Below, one piece after another: positions 1 to 12,084 of a DNA stretch of 64,000 nucleotides. The DNA is taken from positions 229,001-293,000 of the forward strand of contig JAUJYZ010001014.1 of assembly GCA_033675265.1 (NCBI GenBank), in the 5' to 3' direction. Below the pieces are notes generated by a model. It was not told the DNA's origin. It did not search any database and was given only the letters and a program-made list of their open reading frames with translations. The first letter of the stretch is position 1; each line of letters starts with the position of its first letter. This DNA comes from Actinostola sp. cb2023. Taxonomy: Eukaryota > Cnidaria > Anthozoa > Actiniaria > Actinostolidae. Made by a program: the position numbers and the translations under genes.

Positions 1-128
1 CTGATCCAGTGAGCAAGATACCAATGATTCGAGGAAGAAGAGACAATCCCGATGGTGAGGCCGTGGAGATAGTCATTACCCTTACCAATGAACTGCCACA
101 GGATCAATTCAGTAACAAAGAAGTTTAA
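1..128 (+). CDS. Piwi N-domain exon, 3' part of unit 0 (partial)
   Basis: The window opens inside the ORF at the codons for PDPVSKIP and reads to the shared TAA at 126-128. It is the tail of the unit preceding the first complete copy, and no start is visible. Its sequence matches the other copies, so it is probably intact, but the upstream part cannot be checked. Confidence 0.7.
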   Translation, partial: DPVSKIPMIRGRRDNPDGEAVEIVITLTNELPQDQFSNKEV

Positions 129-814
129 AAAACTTAAAGAAAACCTGGAAAAATGTCCACAGAACAGCAAAGAGAATGCTTGGATACCGCATGATCATGG
201 CGCGATATGGTCACGGTATGGTTCGCGGTAGAGCATTCGAAAACAACTCTATGTGAAGTTAGTGTAGTGGTGTTATAAACGACGATCAAGATGATCATAC
301 GAGTGAGTAGCGTGGCTGATACTAAATAGAAGCGTGGTTGCTTTATAAGTTATGTTTATAATCATAAAATCCATAAACTGAGTGAAAAATATCGCAGATC
401 ACCAAGTAAAATGGACTTGTTTCTTGGACTTGTTGAAAGGGCCACCAGTGAATTCACACCTTTGTTTTAGCAAAAGGCATCCAAGAACAAAACACTTTCT
501 GACGGACAAAAATCACAGTTTGAGCTTTGCTTCACTTTAAAAATAGTAAAGCATGTAATTAAAAGACTTAGAGCAAGTTTAAATCAGCCAGCTGGACTAT
601 TCTCTTCGTCTGTCATGCCTTCTTGTTTCTCTTGCTCTCAGCAAATCAAGATGGCTCCCTCGTTTGTTGTTGTTTTGCGATTGTTATAAACCCACACAAT
701 AAAGCACCTAACTGTTTGAGAGAAGAAATCATGCTTAAGTTAATCGTTTGAATTACCAGTCGATTGTCGTGGTTAACTGATGAACTTCATTTCAGATAGT
801 ATTTTACGGCAAGC

Positions 815-1455
815 ATGATGGGAAGAGCGAGGGGACGCAGTAGAAGAGGAGGGAGGACAGATGCGCCGCCGCCAGGCGCAGAGGCGCGAAGACCTGAAGA
901 AATCTCATCTAGGCCTCCCGATGCTGCTCCTGTTGTGCGAGGAAGGGTCAGGGGCCCACCAACCGATTCAGCTCCAACACCTACTGCACAAACTGCTCCG
1001 CCAACTGAAGCACTACAGAAAATGGACGTCAGCGAACGTGAACCTTCCCAAGCACGTGGAGAGAGGAAAGGAGGAAGATTCAGGAACCTGTTACTAGGCC
1101 AGCCGGTCTTGATAAGAAAGGTTCTGCTGGAACAGTGATAGCTTTATCCTTCAATTGCTTTTTGTTGGAAACTAGAGCAGACTTTGTTATTTATCAATAC
1201 AACTTCAGCTTCTCCCCTGAAGTTGACTCGAAAAAAGTGAAATTTGGGCTCATGTTTTCACAAGAAGAACTAATTGGCAAAGTTCGAGCGTTTGATGGCA
1301 TGTCCATGTTCCTACCAAGGAAACTTCCTGATCCAGTGAGCAAGATACCAATGATTCGAGGAAGAAGAGACAATCCCGATGGTGAGGCCGTGGAGATAGT
1401 CATTACCCTTACCAATGAACTGCCACAGGATCAATTCAGTAACAAAGAAGTTTAA
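815..1455 (+). pseudogene. Piwi N-domain exon copy 1, frameshifted
   Basis: This copy has the same start context as the intact copies: an acceptor-like ttcatttcag ending at 795, then 19 nt, then ATG-ATG. One G is missing near 1083 in the run that reads cagggaacc in copy 2. This ends the frame after 107 residues, and the N-domain continues in another frame to the TAA at 1453. Residues 1-89 match the intact copies, so the RG-rich tail could still be made. Confidence 0.8.
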
Positions 1456-2141
1456 AAAACTTAAAGAAAACCTGGAAAAATGTCCACAGAACAGCAAAGA
1501 GAATGCTTGGATACCGCATGATCATGGCGCGATATGGTCACGGTATGGTTCGCGGTAGAGCATTCGAAAACAACTCTATGTGAAGTTAGTGTAGTGGTGT
1601 TATAAACGACGATCAAGATGATCATACGAGTGAGTAGCGTGGCTGATACTAAATAGAAGCGTGGTTGCTTTATAAGTTATGTTTATAATCATAAAATCCA
1701 TAAACTGAGTGAAAAATATCGCAGATCACCAAGTAAAATGGACTTGTTTCTTGGACTTGTTGAAAGGGCCACCAGTGAATTCACACCTTTGTTTTAGCAA
1801 AAGGCATCCAAGAACAAAACACTTTCTGACGGACAAAAATCACAGTTTGAGCTTTGCTTCACTTTAAAAATAGTAAAGCATGTAATTAAAAGACTTAGAG
1901 CAAGTTTAAATCAGCCAGCTGGACTATTCTCTTCGTCTTTCATGCCTTCTTGTTTCTCTTGCTCTCAGCAAATCAAGATGGCTCCCTCGTTTGTTGTTGT
2001 TTTGCGATTGTTATAAACCCACACAATAAAGCACCTAACTGTTTGAGAGAAGAAATCATGCTTAAGTTAATCGTTTGAATTACCAGTCGATTGTCGTGGT
2101 TAACTGATGAACTTCATTTCAGATAGTATTTTACGGCAAGC
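1456..2141 (+). repeat. Inter-ORF spacer of the array (representative)
   Basis: About 690 nt separate consecutive ORFs and are as conserved as the ORFs. The spacer is AT-rich. It holds a tataaacc motif (2011 in this unit) followed by an aataaa (2024), which could be a TATA box or a poly(A) signal. It ends in a polypyrimidine/cag acceptor 19 nt before the ATG. Short ORFs of about 102 residues occur in some spacers but not in all, so I do not call them genes. Unit-specific markers are a one-base deletion (gacgataag for gacgatcaag) in the spacers after copies 2, 5, 7, 9 and 10, and ctgtcatg for ctttcatg before copies 1, 10 and 12. Confidence 0.7.
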
Positions 2142-2783
2142 ATGATGGGAAGAGCGAGGGGACGCAGTAGAAGAGGAGGGAGGACAGATGCGCCGCCGCC
2201 AGGCGCAGAGGCGCGAAGACCTGAAGAAATCTCATCTAGGCCTCCCGATGCTGCTCCTGTTGTGCGAGGAAGGGTCAGGGGCCCACCAACCGATTCAGCT
2301 CCAACACCCACTGCACAAACTGCTCCGCCAACTGAAGCACTACAGAAAATGGACGTCAGCGAACGTGAACCTTCCCAAGCACGTGGAGAGAGGAAAGGAG
2401 GAAGATTCAGGGAACCTGTTACTAGGCCAGCCGGTCTTGATAAGAAAGGTTCTGCTGGAACAGTGATAGCTTTATCCTTCAATTGCTTTTTGTTGGAAAC
2501 TAGAGCAGACTTTGTTATTTATCAATACAACTTCAGCTTCTCCCCTGAAGTTGACTCGAAAAAAGTGAAATTTGGGCTCATGTTTTCACAAGAAGAACTA
2601 ATTGGCAAAGTTCGAGCGTTTGATGGCATGTCCATGTTCCTACCAAGGAAACTTCCTGATCCAGTGAGCAAGATACCAATGATTCGAGGAAGAAGAGACA
2701 ATCCCGATGGTGAGGCCGTGGAGATAGTCATTACCCTTACCAATGAACTGCCACAGGATCAATTCAGTAACAAAGAAGTTTAA
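2142..2783 (+). CDS. Piwi-like N-terminal protein, copy 2 (intact, 213 aa)
   Basis: The product resembles the N-terminal third of Piwi-clade Argonautes. Residues 3-14 (GRARGRSRRGGR) and 41-47 (VRGRVRG) are Arg-Gly repeats of the kind that are methylated and bound by Tudor proteins in the Piwi family. Residues about 103-205 match the N domain, with landmarks FLLETR, YQYNFSFSPEV, LIGKVRAFDG, FLPRKLPDP and ITLTNELP. Full Piwi proteins run to about 850 residues; this frame stops soon after NELP, so PAZ, MID and the slicer domain are absent. An acceptor-like site 19 nt upstream suggests it derives from, or acts as, an internal exon. The frame may end at a real stop or splice at a weak gtaaca donor after DQF. 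This copy has Arg90 and Leu171. The homology is clear to me; whether it is expressed is unknown. Confidence 0.72.
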   Translation: MMGRARGRSRRGGRTDAPPPGAEARRPEEISSRPPDAAPVVRGRVRGPPTDSAPTPTAQTAPPTEALQKMDVSEREPSQARGERKGGRFREPVTRPAGLDKKGSAGTVIALSFNCFLLETRADFVIYQYNFSFSPEVDSKKVKFGLMFSQEELIGKVRAFDGMSMFLPRKLPDPVSKIPMIRGRRDNPDGEAVEIVITLTNELPQDQFSNKEV

Positions 2784-3468
2784 AAAACTTAAAGAAAACC
2801 TGGAAAAATGTCCACAGAACAGCAAAGAGAATGCTTGGATACCGCATGATCATGGCGCGATATGGTCACGGTATGGTTCGCGGTAGAGCATTCGAAAACA
2901 ACTCTATGTGAAGTTAGTGTAGTGGTGTTATAAACGACGATAAGATGATCATACGAGTGAGTAGCGTGGCTGATACTAAATAGAAGCGTGGTTGCTTTAT
3001 AAGTTATGTTTATAATCATAAAATCCATAAACTGAGTGAAAAATATCGCAGATCACCAAGTAAAATGGACTTGTTTCTTGGACTTGTTGAAAGGGCCACC
3101 AGTGAATTCACACCTTTGTTTTAGCAAAAGGCATCCAAGAACAAAACACTTTCTGACGGACAAAAATCACAGTTTGAGCTTTGCTTCACTTTAAAAATAG
3201 TAAAGCATGTAATTAAAAGACTTAGAGCAAGTTTAAATCAGCCAGCTGGACTATTCTCTTCGTCTTTCATGCCTTCTTGTTTCTCTTGCTCTCAGCAAAT
3301 CAAGATGGCTCCCTCGTTTGTTGTTGTTTTGCGATTGTTATAAACCCACACAATAAAGCACCTAACTGTTTGAGAGAAGAAATCATGCTTAAGTTAATCG
3401 TTTGAATTACCAGTCGATTGTCGTGGTTAACTGATGAACTTCATTTCAGATAGTATTTTACGGCAAGC

Positions 3469-4110
3469 ATGATGGGAAGAGCGAGGGGACGCAGTAGAAG
3501 AGGAGGGAGGACAGATGCGCCGCCGCCAGGCGCAGAGGCGCGAAGACCTGAAGAAATCTCATCTAGGCCTCCCGATGCTGCTCCTGTTGTGCGAGGAAGG
3601 GTCAGGGGCCCACCAACCGATTCAGCTCCAACACCTACTGCACAAACTGCTCCGCCAACTGAAGCACTACAGAAAATGGACGTCAGCGAACGTGAACCTT
3701 CCCAAGCACGTGGAGAGAGGAAAGGAGGAAGATTCAGCGAACCTGTTACTAGGCCAGCCGGTCTTGATAAGAAAGGTTCTGCTGGAACAGTGATAGCTTT
3801 ATCCTTCAATTGCTTTTTGTTGGAAACTAGAGCAGACTTTGTTATTTATCAATACAACTTCAGCTTCTCCCCTGAAGTTGACTCGAAAAAAGTGAAATTT
3901 GGGCTCATGTTTTCACAAGAAGAACTAATTGGCAAAGTTCGAGCGTTTGATGGCATGTCCATGTTCCTACCAAGGAAACATCCTGATCCAGTGAGCAAGA
4001 TACCAATGATTCGAGGAAGAAGAGACAATCCCGATGGTGAGGCCGTGGAGATAGTCATTACCCTTACCAATGAACTGCCACAGGATCAATTCAGTAACAA
4101 AGAAGTTTAA
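3469..4110 (+). CDS. Piwi-like N-terminal protein, copy 3 (intact, 213 aa)
   Basis: This is an intact 213-residue copy with Ser90 in place of Arg90 and His171 in place of Leu171 (FLPRKHPDP). The His171 variant occurs elsewhere only in copy 11, which also follows a copy with Arg90 and a gacgataag spacer. That links the copy 2-3 pair to the copy 10-11 pair. Confidence 0.7.
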   Translation: MMGRARGRSRRGGRTDAPPPGAEARRPEEISSRPPDAAPVVRGRVRGPPTDSAPTPTAQTAPPTEALQKMDVSEREPSQARGERKGGRFSEPVTRPAGLDKKGSAGTVIALSFNCFLLETRADFVIYQYNFSFSPEVDSKKVKFGLMFSQEELIGKVRAFDGMSMFLPRKHPDPVSKIPMIRGRRDNPDGEAVEIVITLTNELPQDQFSNKEV

Positions 4111-4800
4111 AAAACTTAAAGAAAACCTGGAAAAATGTCCACAGAACAGCAAAGAGAATGCTTGGATACCGCATGATCATGGCGCGATATGGTCACGGTA
4201 TGGTTCGCGGTAGAGCATTCGAAAACAACTCTATGTGAAGTTAGTGTAGTGGTGTTATAAACGACGATCAAGATGATCATACGAGTGAGTAGCGTGGCTG
4301 ATACTAAATAGAAGCGTGGTTGCTTTATAAGTTATGTTTATAATCATAAAATCCATAAACTGAGTGAAAAATATCGCAGATCACCAAGTAAAATGGACTT
4401 GTTTCTTGGACTTGTTGAAAGGGCCACCAGTGAATTCACACCTTTGTTTTAGCAAAAGGCATCCAAGAACAAAACACTTTCTGACTGACGGACAAAAATC
4501 ACAGTTTGAGCTTTGCTTCACTTTAAAAATAGTAAAGCATGTAATTAAAAGACTTAGAGCAAGTTTAAATCAGCCAGCTGGACTATTCTCTTCGTCTTTC
4601 ATGCCTTCTTGTTTCTCTTGCTCTCAGCAAATCAAGATGGCTCCCTCGTTTGTTGTTGTTTTGCGATTGTTATAAACCCACACAATAAAGCACCTAACTG
4701 TTTGAGAGAAGAAATCATGCTTAAGTTAATCGTTTGAATTACCAGTCGATTGTCGTGGTTAACTGATGAACTTCATTTCAGATAGTATTTTACGGCAAGC

Positions 4801-5442
4801 ATGATGGGAAGAGCGAGGGGACGCAGTAGAAGAGGAGGGAGGACAGATGCGCCGCCGCCAGGCGCAGAGGCGCGAAGACCTGAAGAAATCTCATCTAGGC
4901 CTCCCGATGCTGCTCCTGTTGTGCGAGGAAGGGTCAGGGGCCCACCAACCGATTCAGCTCCAACACCCACTGCACAAACTGCTCCGCCAACTGAAGCACT
5001 ACAGAAAATGGACGTCAGCGAACGTGAACCTTCCCAAGCACGTGGAGAGAGGAAAGGAGGAAGATTCAGGGAACCTGTTACTAGGCCAGCCGGTCTTGAT
5101 AAGAAAGGTTCTGCTGGAACAGTGATAGCTTTATCCTTCAATTGCTTTTTGTTGGAAACTAGAGCAGACTTTGTTATTTATCAATACAACTTCAGCTTCT
5201 CCCCTGAAGTTGACTCGAAAAAAGTGAAATTTGGGCTCATGTTTTCACAAGAAGAACTAATTGGCAAAGTTCGAGCGTTTGATGGCATGTCCATGTTCCT
5301 ACCAAGGAAACTTCCTGATCCAGTGAGCAAGATACCAATGATTCGAGGAAGAAGAGACAATCCCGATGGTGAGGCCGTGGAGATAGTCATTACCCTTACC
5401 AATGAACTGCCACAGGATCAATTCAGTAACAAAGAAGTTTAA
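4801..5442 (+). CDS. Piwi-like N-terminal protein, copy 4 (intact, 213 aa)
   Basis: The protein is identical to copy 2 (Arg90, Leu171) and shares its synonymous marker acaccc at the Thr codon near residue 57. The preceding spacer contains a 4-nt duplication (ctgactgacgg at about 4483), which accounts for the longer 1332-bp period here. Confidence 0.7.
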   Translation: MMGRARGRSRRGGRTDAPPPGAEARRPEEISSRPPDAAPVVRGRVRGPPTDSAPTPTAQTAPPTEALQKMDVSEREPSQARGERKGGRFREPVTRPAGLDKKGSAGTVIALSFNCFLLETRADFVIYQYNFSFSPEVDSKKVKFGLMFSQEELIGKVRAFDGMSMFLPRKLPDPVSKIPMIRGRRDNPDGEAVEIVITLTNELPQDQFSNKEV

Positions 5443-6127
5443 AAAACTTAAAGAAAACCTGGAAAAATGTCCACAGAACAGCAAAGAGAATGCTTGGATA
5501 CCGCATGATCATGGCGCGATATGGTCACGGTATGGTTCGCGGTAGAGCATTCGAAAACAACTCTATGTGAAGTTAGTGTAGTGGTGTTATAAACGACGAT
5601 CAAGATGATCATACGAGTGAGTAGCGTGGCTGATACTAAATAGAAGCGTGGTTGCTTTATAAGTTATGTTTATAATCATAAAATCCATAAACTGAGTGAA
5701 AAATATCGCAGATCACCAAGTAAAATGGACTTGTTTCTTGGACTTGTTGAAAGGGCCACCAGTGAATTCACACCTTTGTTTTAGCAAAAGGCATCCAAGA
5801 ACAAAACACTTTCTGACGGACAAAAATCACAGTTTGAGCTTTGCTTCACTTTAAAAATAGTAAAGCATGTAATTAAAAGACTTAGAGCAAGTTTAAATCA
5901 GCCAGCTGGACTATTCTCTTCGTCTTTCATGCCTTCTTGTTTCTCTTGCTCTCAGCAAATCAAGATGGCTCCCTCGTTTTTGTTGTTTTGCGATTGTTAT
6001 AAACCCACACAATAAAGCACCTAACTGTTTGAGAGAAGAAATCATGCTTAAGTTAATCGTTTGAATTACCAGTCGATTGTCGTGGTTAACTGATGAACTT
6101 CATTTCAGATAGTATTTTACGGCAAGC

Positions 6128-6769
6128 ATGATGGGAAGAGCGAGGGGACGCAGTAGAAGAGGAGGGAGGACAGATGCGCCGCCGCCAGGCGCAGAGGCGC
6201 GAAGACCTGAAGAAATCTCATCTAGGCCTCCCGATGCTGCTCCTGTTGTGCGAGGAAGGGTCAGGGGCCCACCAACCGATTCAGCTCCAACACCTACTGC
6301 ACAAACTGCTCCGCCAACTGAAGCACTACAGAAAATGGACGTCAGCGAACGTGAACCTTCCCAAGCACGTGGAGAGAGGAAAGGAGGAAGATTCAGCGAA
6401 CCTGTTACTAGGCCAGCCGGTCTTGATAAGAAAGGTTCTGCTGGAACAGTGATAGCTTTATCCTTCAATTGCTTTTTGTTGGAAACTAGAGCAGACTTTG
6501 TTATTTATCAATACAACTTCAGCTTCTCCCCTGAAGTTGACTCGAAAAAAGTGAAATTTGGGCTCATGTTTTCACAAGAAGAACTAATTGGCAAAGTTCG
6601 AGCGTTTGATGGCATGTCCATGTTCCTACCAAGGAAACTTCCTGATCCAGTGAGCAAGATACCAATGATTCGAGGAAGAAGAGACAATCCCGATGGTGAG
6701 GCCGTGGAGATAGTCATTACCCTTACCAATGAACTGCCACAGGATCAATTCAGTAACAAAGAAGTTTAA
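6128..6769 (+). CDS. Piwi-like N-terminal protein, copy 5 (intact, 213 aa)
   Basis: This intact copy has Ser90 and Leu171, the commonest haplotype in the array (shared with copies 7 and 8). The spacer before it has lost 3 nt in the ttgttgttg run at about 5979. Confidence 0.7.
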   Translation: MMGRARGRSRRGGRTDAPPPGAEARRPEEISSRPPDAAPVVRGRVRGPPTDSAPTPTAQTAPPTEALQKMDVSEREPSQARGERKGGRFSEPVTRPAGLDKKGSAGTVIALSFNCFLLETRADFVIYQYNFSFSPEVDSKKVKFGLMFSQEELIGKVRAFDGMSMFLPRKLPDPVSKIPMIRGRRDNPDGEAVEIVITLTNELPQDQFSNKEV

Positions 6770-7456
6770 AAAACTTAAAGAAAACCTGGAAAAATGTCCA
6801 CAGAACAGCAAAGAGAATGCTTGGATACCGCATGATCATGGCGCGATATGGTCACGGTATGGTTCGCGGTAGAGCATTCGAAAACAACTCTATGTGAAGT
6901 TAGTGTAGTGGTGTTATAAACGACGATAAGATGATCATACGAGTGAGTAGCGTGGCTGATACTAAATAGAAGCGTGGTTTGCTTTATAAGTTATGTTTAT
7001 AATCATAAAATCCATAAACTGAGTGAAAAATATCGCAGATCACCAAGTAAAATGGACTTGTTTCTTGGACTTGTTGAAAGGGCCACCAGTGAATTCACAC
7101 CTTTGTTTTAGCAAAAGGCATCCAAGAACAAAACACTTTCTGACGGACAAAAAAAATCAGTTTGAGCTTTGCTTCACTTTAAAAATAGTAAAGCATGTAA
7201 TTAAAAGACTTAGAGCAAGTTTAAATCAGCCAGCTGGACTATTCTCTTCGTCTTTCATGCCTTCTTGTTTCTCTTGCTCTCAGCAAATCAAGATGGCTCC
7301 CTCGTTTGTTGTTGTTTTGCGATTGTTATAAACCCACACAATAAAGCACCTAACTGTTTGAGAGAAGAAATCATGCTTAAGTTAATCGTTTGAATTACCA
7401 GTCGATTGTCGTGGTTAACTGATGAACTTCATTTCAGATAGTATTTTACGGCAAGC

Positions 7457-8100
7457 ATGATGGGAAGAGCGAGGGGACGCAGTAGAAGAGGAGGGAGGAC
7501 AGATGCGCCGCCGCCAGGCGCAGAGGCGCGAAGACCTGAAGAAATCTCATCTAGGCCTCCCGATGCTGCTCCTGTTGTGCGAGGAAGGGTCAGGGGCCCA
7601 CCAACCGATTCAGCTCCAACACCTACTGCACAAACTGCTCCGCCAACTGAAGCACTACAGAAAATGGACGTCAGCGAACGTGAACCTTCCCAAGCACGTG
7701 GAGAGAGGAAAGGAGGAAGATTCAGCGAACCTGTTACTAGGCCAGCCGGTCTTGATAAGAAAGGTTCTGCTGGAACAGTGATAGCTTTATCCTTCAATTG
7801 CTTTTTGTTGGAAACTAGAGCAGACTTTGTTATTTATCAATACAACTTCAGCTTCTCCCCTGAAGTTGACTCGAAAAAAGTGAAATTTGGGCTCATGTTT
7901 TCACAAGAAGAACTAATTGGCAAAGTTCGAGCGTTTGATGGCATGTCCATGTTCCTACCAAGGAAACTTCCTGATCCAGTGAGAGCAAGATACCAATGAT
8001 TCGAGGAAGAAGAGACAATCCCGATGGTGAGGCCGTGGAGATAGTCATTACCCTTACCAATGAACTGCCACAGGATCAATTCAGTAACAAAGAAGTTTAA
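7457..8100 (+). pseudogene. Piwi N-domain exon copy 6, frameshifted
   Basis: A 2-nt GA insertion at about 7981 (gtgagagcaag for gtgagcaag) shifts the frame after PDPV. The ORF ends after 180 residues, losing the last strand of the N domain. The remainder follows in another frame to the shared TAA at 8098. The spacer before it has an A-run variant at about 7148. Confidence 0.8.
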
Positions 8101-8788
8101 AAAACTTAAAGAAAACCTGGAAAAATGTCCACAGAACAGCAAAGAGAATGCTTGGATACCGCATGATCATGGCGCGATATGGTCACGGTATGGTTCGCGG
8201 TAGAGCATTCGAAAACAACTCTATGTGAAGTTAGTGTAGTGGTGTTATAAACGACGATCAAGATGATCATACGAGTGAGTAGCGTGGCTGATACTAAATA
8301 GAAGCGTGGTTGCTTTATAAGTTATGTTTATAATCATAAAATCCATAAACTGAGTGAAAAATATCGCAGATCACCAAGTAAAATGGACTTGTTTCTTGGA
8401 CTTGTTGAAAGGGCCACCAGTGAATTCACACCTTTGTTTTAGCAAAAGGCATCCAAGAACAAAACACTTTCTGACGGACAAAAATCACACAGTTTGAGCT
8501 TTGCTTCACTTTAAAAATAGTAAAGCATGTAATTAAAAGACTTAGAGCAAGTTTAAATCAGCCAGCTGGACTATTCTCTTCGTCTTTCATGCCTTCTTGT
8601 TTCTCTTGCTCTCAGCAAATCAAGATGGCTCCCTCGTTTGTTGTTGTTTTGCGATTGTTATAAACCCACACAATAAAGCACCTAACTGTTTGAGAGAAGA
8701 AATCATGCTTAAGTTAATCGTTTGAATTACCAGTCGATTGTCGTGGTTAACTGATGAACTTCATTTCAGATAGTATTTTACGGCAAGC

Positions 8789-9430
8789 ATGATGGGAAGA
8801 GCGAGGGGACGCAGTAGAAGAGGAGGGAGGACAGATGCGCCGCCGCCAGGCGCAGAGGCGCGAAGACCTGAAGAAATCTCATCTAGGCCTCCCGATGCTG
8901 CTCCTGTTGTGCGAGGAAGGGTCAGGGGCCCACCAACCGATTCAGCTCCAACACCTACTGCACAAACTGCTCCGCCAACTGAAGCACTACAGAAAATGGA
9001 CGTCAGCGAACGTGAACCTTCCCAAGCACGTGGAGAGAGGAAAGGAGGAAGATTCAGCGAACCTGTTACTAGGCCAGCCGGTCTTGATAAGAAAGGTTCT
9101 GCTGGAACAGTGATAGCTTTATCCTTCAATTGCTTTTTGTTGGAAACTAGAGCAGACTTTGTTATTTATCAATACAACTTCAGCTTCTCCCCTGAAGTTG
9201 ACTCGAAAAAAGTGAAATTTGGGCTCATGTTTTCACAAGAAGAACTAATTGGCAAAGTTCGAGCGTTTGATGGCATGTCCATGTTCCTACCAAGGAAACT
9301 TCCTGATCCAGTGAGCAAGATACCAATGATTCGAGGAAGAAGAGACAATCCCGATGGTGAGGCCGTGGAGATAGTCATTACCCTTACCAATGAACTGCCA
9401 CAGGATCAATTCAGTAACAAAGAAGTTTAA
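8789..9430 (+). CDS. Piwi-like N-terminal protein, copy 7 (intact, 213 aa)
   Basis: This is an intact Ser90/Leu171 copy. The spacer before it carries a 2-nt CA duplication (aatcacacag at about 8484). The spacer after it has the gacgataag one-base deletion. Confidence 0.7.
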   Translation: MMGRARGRSRRGGRTDAPPPGAEARRPEEISSRPPDAAPVVRGRVRGPPTDSAPTPTAQTAPPTEALQKMDVSEREPSQARGERKGGRFSEPVTRPAGLDKKGSAGTVIALSFNCFLLETRADFVIYQYNFSFSPEVDSKKVKFGLMFSQEELIGKVRAFDGMSMFLPRKLPDPVSKIPMIRGRRDNPDGEAVEIVITLTNELPQDQFSNKEV

Positions 9431-10115
9431 AAAACTTAAAGAAAACCTGGAAAAATGTCCACAGAACAGCAAAGAGAATGCTTGGATACCGCATGATCAT
9501 GGCGCGATATGGTCACGGTATGGTTCGCGGTAGAGCATTCGAAAACAACTCTATGTGAAGTTAGTGTAGTGGTGTTATAAACGACGATAAGATGATCATA
9601 CGAGTGAGTAGCGTGGCTGATACTAAATAGAAGCGTGGTTGCTTTATAAGTTATGTTTATAATCATAAAATCCATAAACTGAGTGAAAAATATCGCAGAT
9701 CACCAAGTAAAATGGACTTGTTTCTTGGACTTGTTGAAAGGGCCACCAGTGAATTCACACCTTTGTTTTAGCAAAAGGCATCCAAGAACAAAACACTTTC
9801 TGACGGACAAAAATCACAGTTTGAGCTTTGCTTCACTTTAAAAATAGTAAAGCATGTAATTAAAAGACTTAGAGCAAGTTTAAATCAGCCAGCTGGACTA
9901 TTCTCTTCGTCTTTCATGCCTTCTTGTTTCTCTTGCTCTCAGCAAATCAAGATGGCTCCCTCGTTTGTTGTTGTTTTGCGATTGTTATAAACCCACACAA
10001 TAAAGCACCTAACTGTTTGAGAGAAGAAATCATGCTTAAGTTAATCGTTTGAATTACCAGTCGATTGTCGTGGTTAACTGATGAACTTCATTTCAGATAG
10101 TATTTTACGGCAAGC

Positions 10116-10757
10116 ATGATGGGAAGAGCGAGGGGACGCAGTAGAAGAGGAGGGAGGACAGATGCGCCGCCGCCAGGCGCAGAGGCGCGAAGACCTGAAG
10201 AAATCTCATCTAGGCCTCCCGATGCTGCTCCTGTTGTGCGAGGAAGGGTCAGGGGCCCACCAACCGATTCAGCTCCAACACCTACTGCACAAACTGCTCC
10301 GCCAACTGAAGCACTACAGAAAATGGACGTCAGCGAACGTGAACCTTCCCAAGCACGTGGAGAGAGGAAAGGAGGAAGATTCAGCGAACCTGTTACTAGG
10401 CCAGCCGGTCTTGATAAGAAAGGTTCTGCTGGAACAGTGATAGCTTTATCCTTCAATTGCTTTTTGTTGGAAACTAGAGCAGACTTTGTTATTTATCAAT
10501 ACAACTTCAGCTTCTCCCCTGAAGTTGACTCGAAAAAAGTGAAATTTGGGCTCATGTTTTCACAAGAAGAACTAATTGGCAAAGTTCGAGCGTTTGATGG
10601 CATGTCCATGTTCCTACCAAGGAAACTTCCTGATCCAGTGAGCAAGATACCAATGATTCGAGGAAGAAGAGACAATCCCGATGGTGAGGCCGTGGAGATA
10701 GTCATTACCCTTACCAATGAACTGCCACAGGATCAATTCAGTAACAAAGAAGTTTAA
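10116..10757 (+). CDS. Piwi-like N-terminal protein, copy 8 (intact, 213 aa)
   Basis: This is an intact Ser90/Leu171 copy with a protein identical to copies 5 and 7. The spacer that follows keeps the undeleted gacgatcaag form. Confidence 0.7.
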   Translation: MMGRARGRSRRGGRTDAPPPGAEARRPEEISSRPPDAAPVVRGRVRGPPTDSAPTPTAQTAPPTEALQKMDVSEREPSQARGERKGGRFSEPVTRPAGLDKKGSAGTVIALSFNCFLLETRADFVIYQYNFSFSPEVDSKKVKFGLMFSQEELIGKVRAFDGMSMFLPRKLPDPVSKIPMIRGRRDNPDGEAVEIVITLTNELPQDQFSNKEV

Positions 10758-11443
10758 AAAACTTAAAGAAAACCTGGAAAAATGTCCACAGAACAGCAAA
10801 GAGAATGCTTGGATACCGCATGATCATGGCGCGATATGGTCACGGTATGGTTCGCGGTAGAGCATTCGAAAACAACTCTATGTGAAGTTAGTGTAGTGGT
10901 GTTATAAACGACGATCAAGATGATCATACGAGTGAGTAGCGTGGCTGATACTAAATAGAAGCGTGGTTGCTTTATAAGTTATGTTTATAATCATAAAATC
11001 CATAAACTGAGTGAAAAATATCGCAGATCACCAAGTAAAATGGACTTGTTTCTTGGACTTGTTGAAAGGGCCACCAGTGAATTCACACCTTTGTTTTAGC
11101 AAAAGGCATCCAAGAACAAAACACTTTCTGACGGACAAAAATCACAGTTTGAGCTTTGCTTCACTTTAAAAATAGTAAAGCATGTAATTAAAAGACTTAG
11201 AGCAAGTTTAAATCAGCCAGCTGGACTATTCTCTTCGTCTTTCATGCCTTCTTGTTTCTCTTGCTCTCAGCAAATCAAGATGGCTCCCTCGTTTGTTGTT
11301 GTTTTGCGATTGTTATAAACCCACACAATAAAGCACCTAACTGTTTGAGAGAAGAAATCATGCTTAAGTTAATCGTTTGAATTACCAGTCGATTGTCGTG
11401 GTTAACTGATGAACTTCATTTCAGATAGTATTTTACGGCAAGC

Positions 11444-12084
11444 ATGATGGGAAGAGCGAGGGGACGCAGTAGAAGAGGAGGGAGGACAGATGCGCCGCCG
11501 CCAGGCGCAGAGGCGCGAAGACCTGAAGAAATCTCATCTAGGCCTCCCGATGCTGCTCCTGTTGTGCGAGGAAGGGTCAGGGGCCCACCAACCGATTCAG
11601 CTCCAACACCTACTGCACAAACTGCTCCGCCAACTGAAGCACTACAGAAAATGGACGTCAGCGAACGTGAACCTTCCCAAGCACGTGGAGAGAGGAAAGG
11701 AGGAAGATTCAGCGAACCTGTTACTAGGCCAGCCGGTCTTGATAAGAAAGGTTCTGCTGGAACAGTGATAGCTTTATCCTTCAATTGCTTTTTGTTGGAA
11801 ACTAGAGCAGACTTGTTATTTATCAATACAACTTCAGCTTCTCCCCTGAAGTTGACTCGAAAAAAGTGAAATTTGGGCTCATGTTTTCACAAGAAGAACT
11901 AATTGGCAAAGTTCGAGCGTTTGATGGCATGTCCATGTTCCTACCAAGGAAACTTCCTGATCCAGTGAGCAAGATACCAATGATTCGAGGAAGAAGAGAC
12001 AATCCCGATGGTGAGGCCGTGGAGATAGTCATTACCCTTACCAATGAACTGCCACAGGATCAATTCAGTAACAAAGAAGTTTAA
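11444..12084 (+). pseudogene. Piwi N-domain exon copy 9, frameshifted
   Basis: One T is missing at about 11813 (gacttgtt for gactttgtt), so the frame leaves the Piwi sequence after Ala-Asp at residue 123 and stops at 141. The rest of the N domain is intact in the shifted frame down to the TAA at 12082. Confidence 0.8.

Noticed and set aside
861..1138. 92-residue second-frame ORF inside each Piwi unit (and 122-residue antisense ORF)
   Set aside because: They overlap the GC-rich 5' part of the Piwi frame and simply mirror it; no family resemblance, and the Piwi frame explains the region.
4364..4675. 103-residue ORF in the array spacer (also at 7023-7331)
   Set aside because: Open only in the two units where a small indel removes a stop; starts on a non-ATG codon; no recognisable domain.
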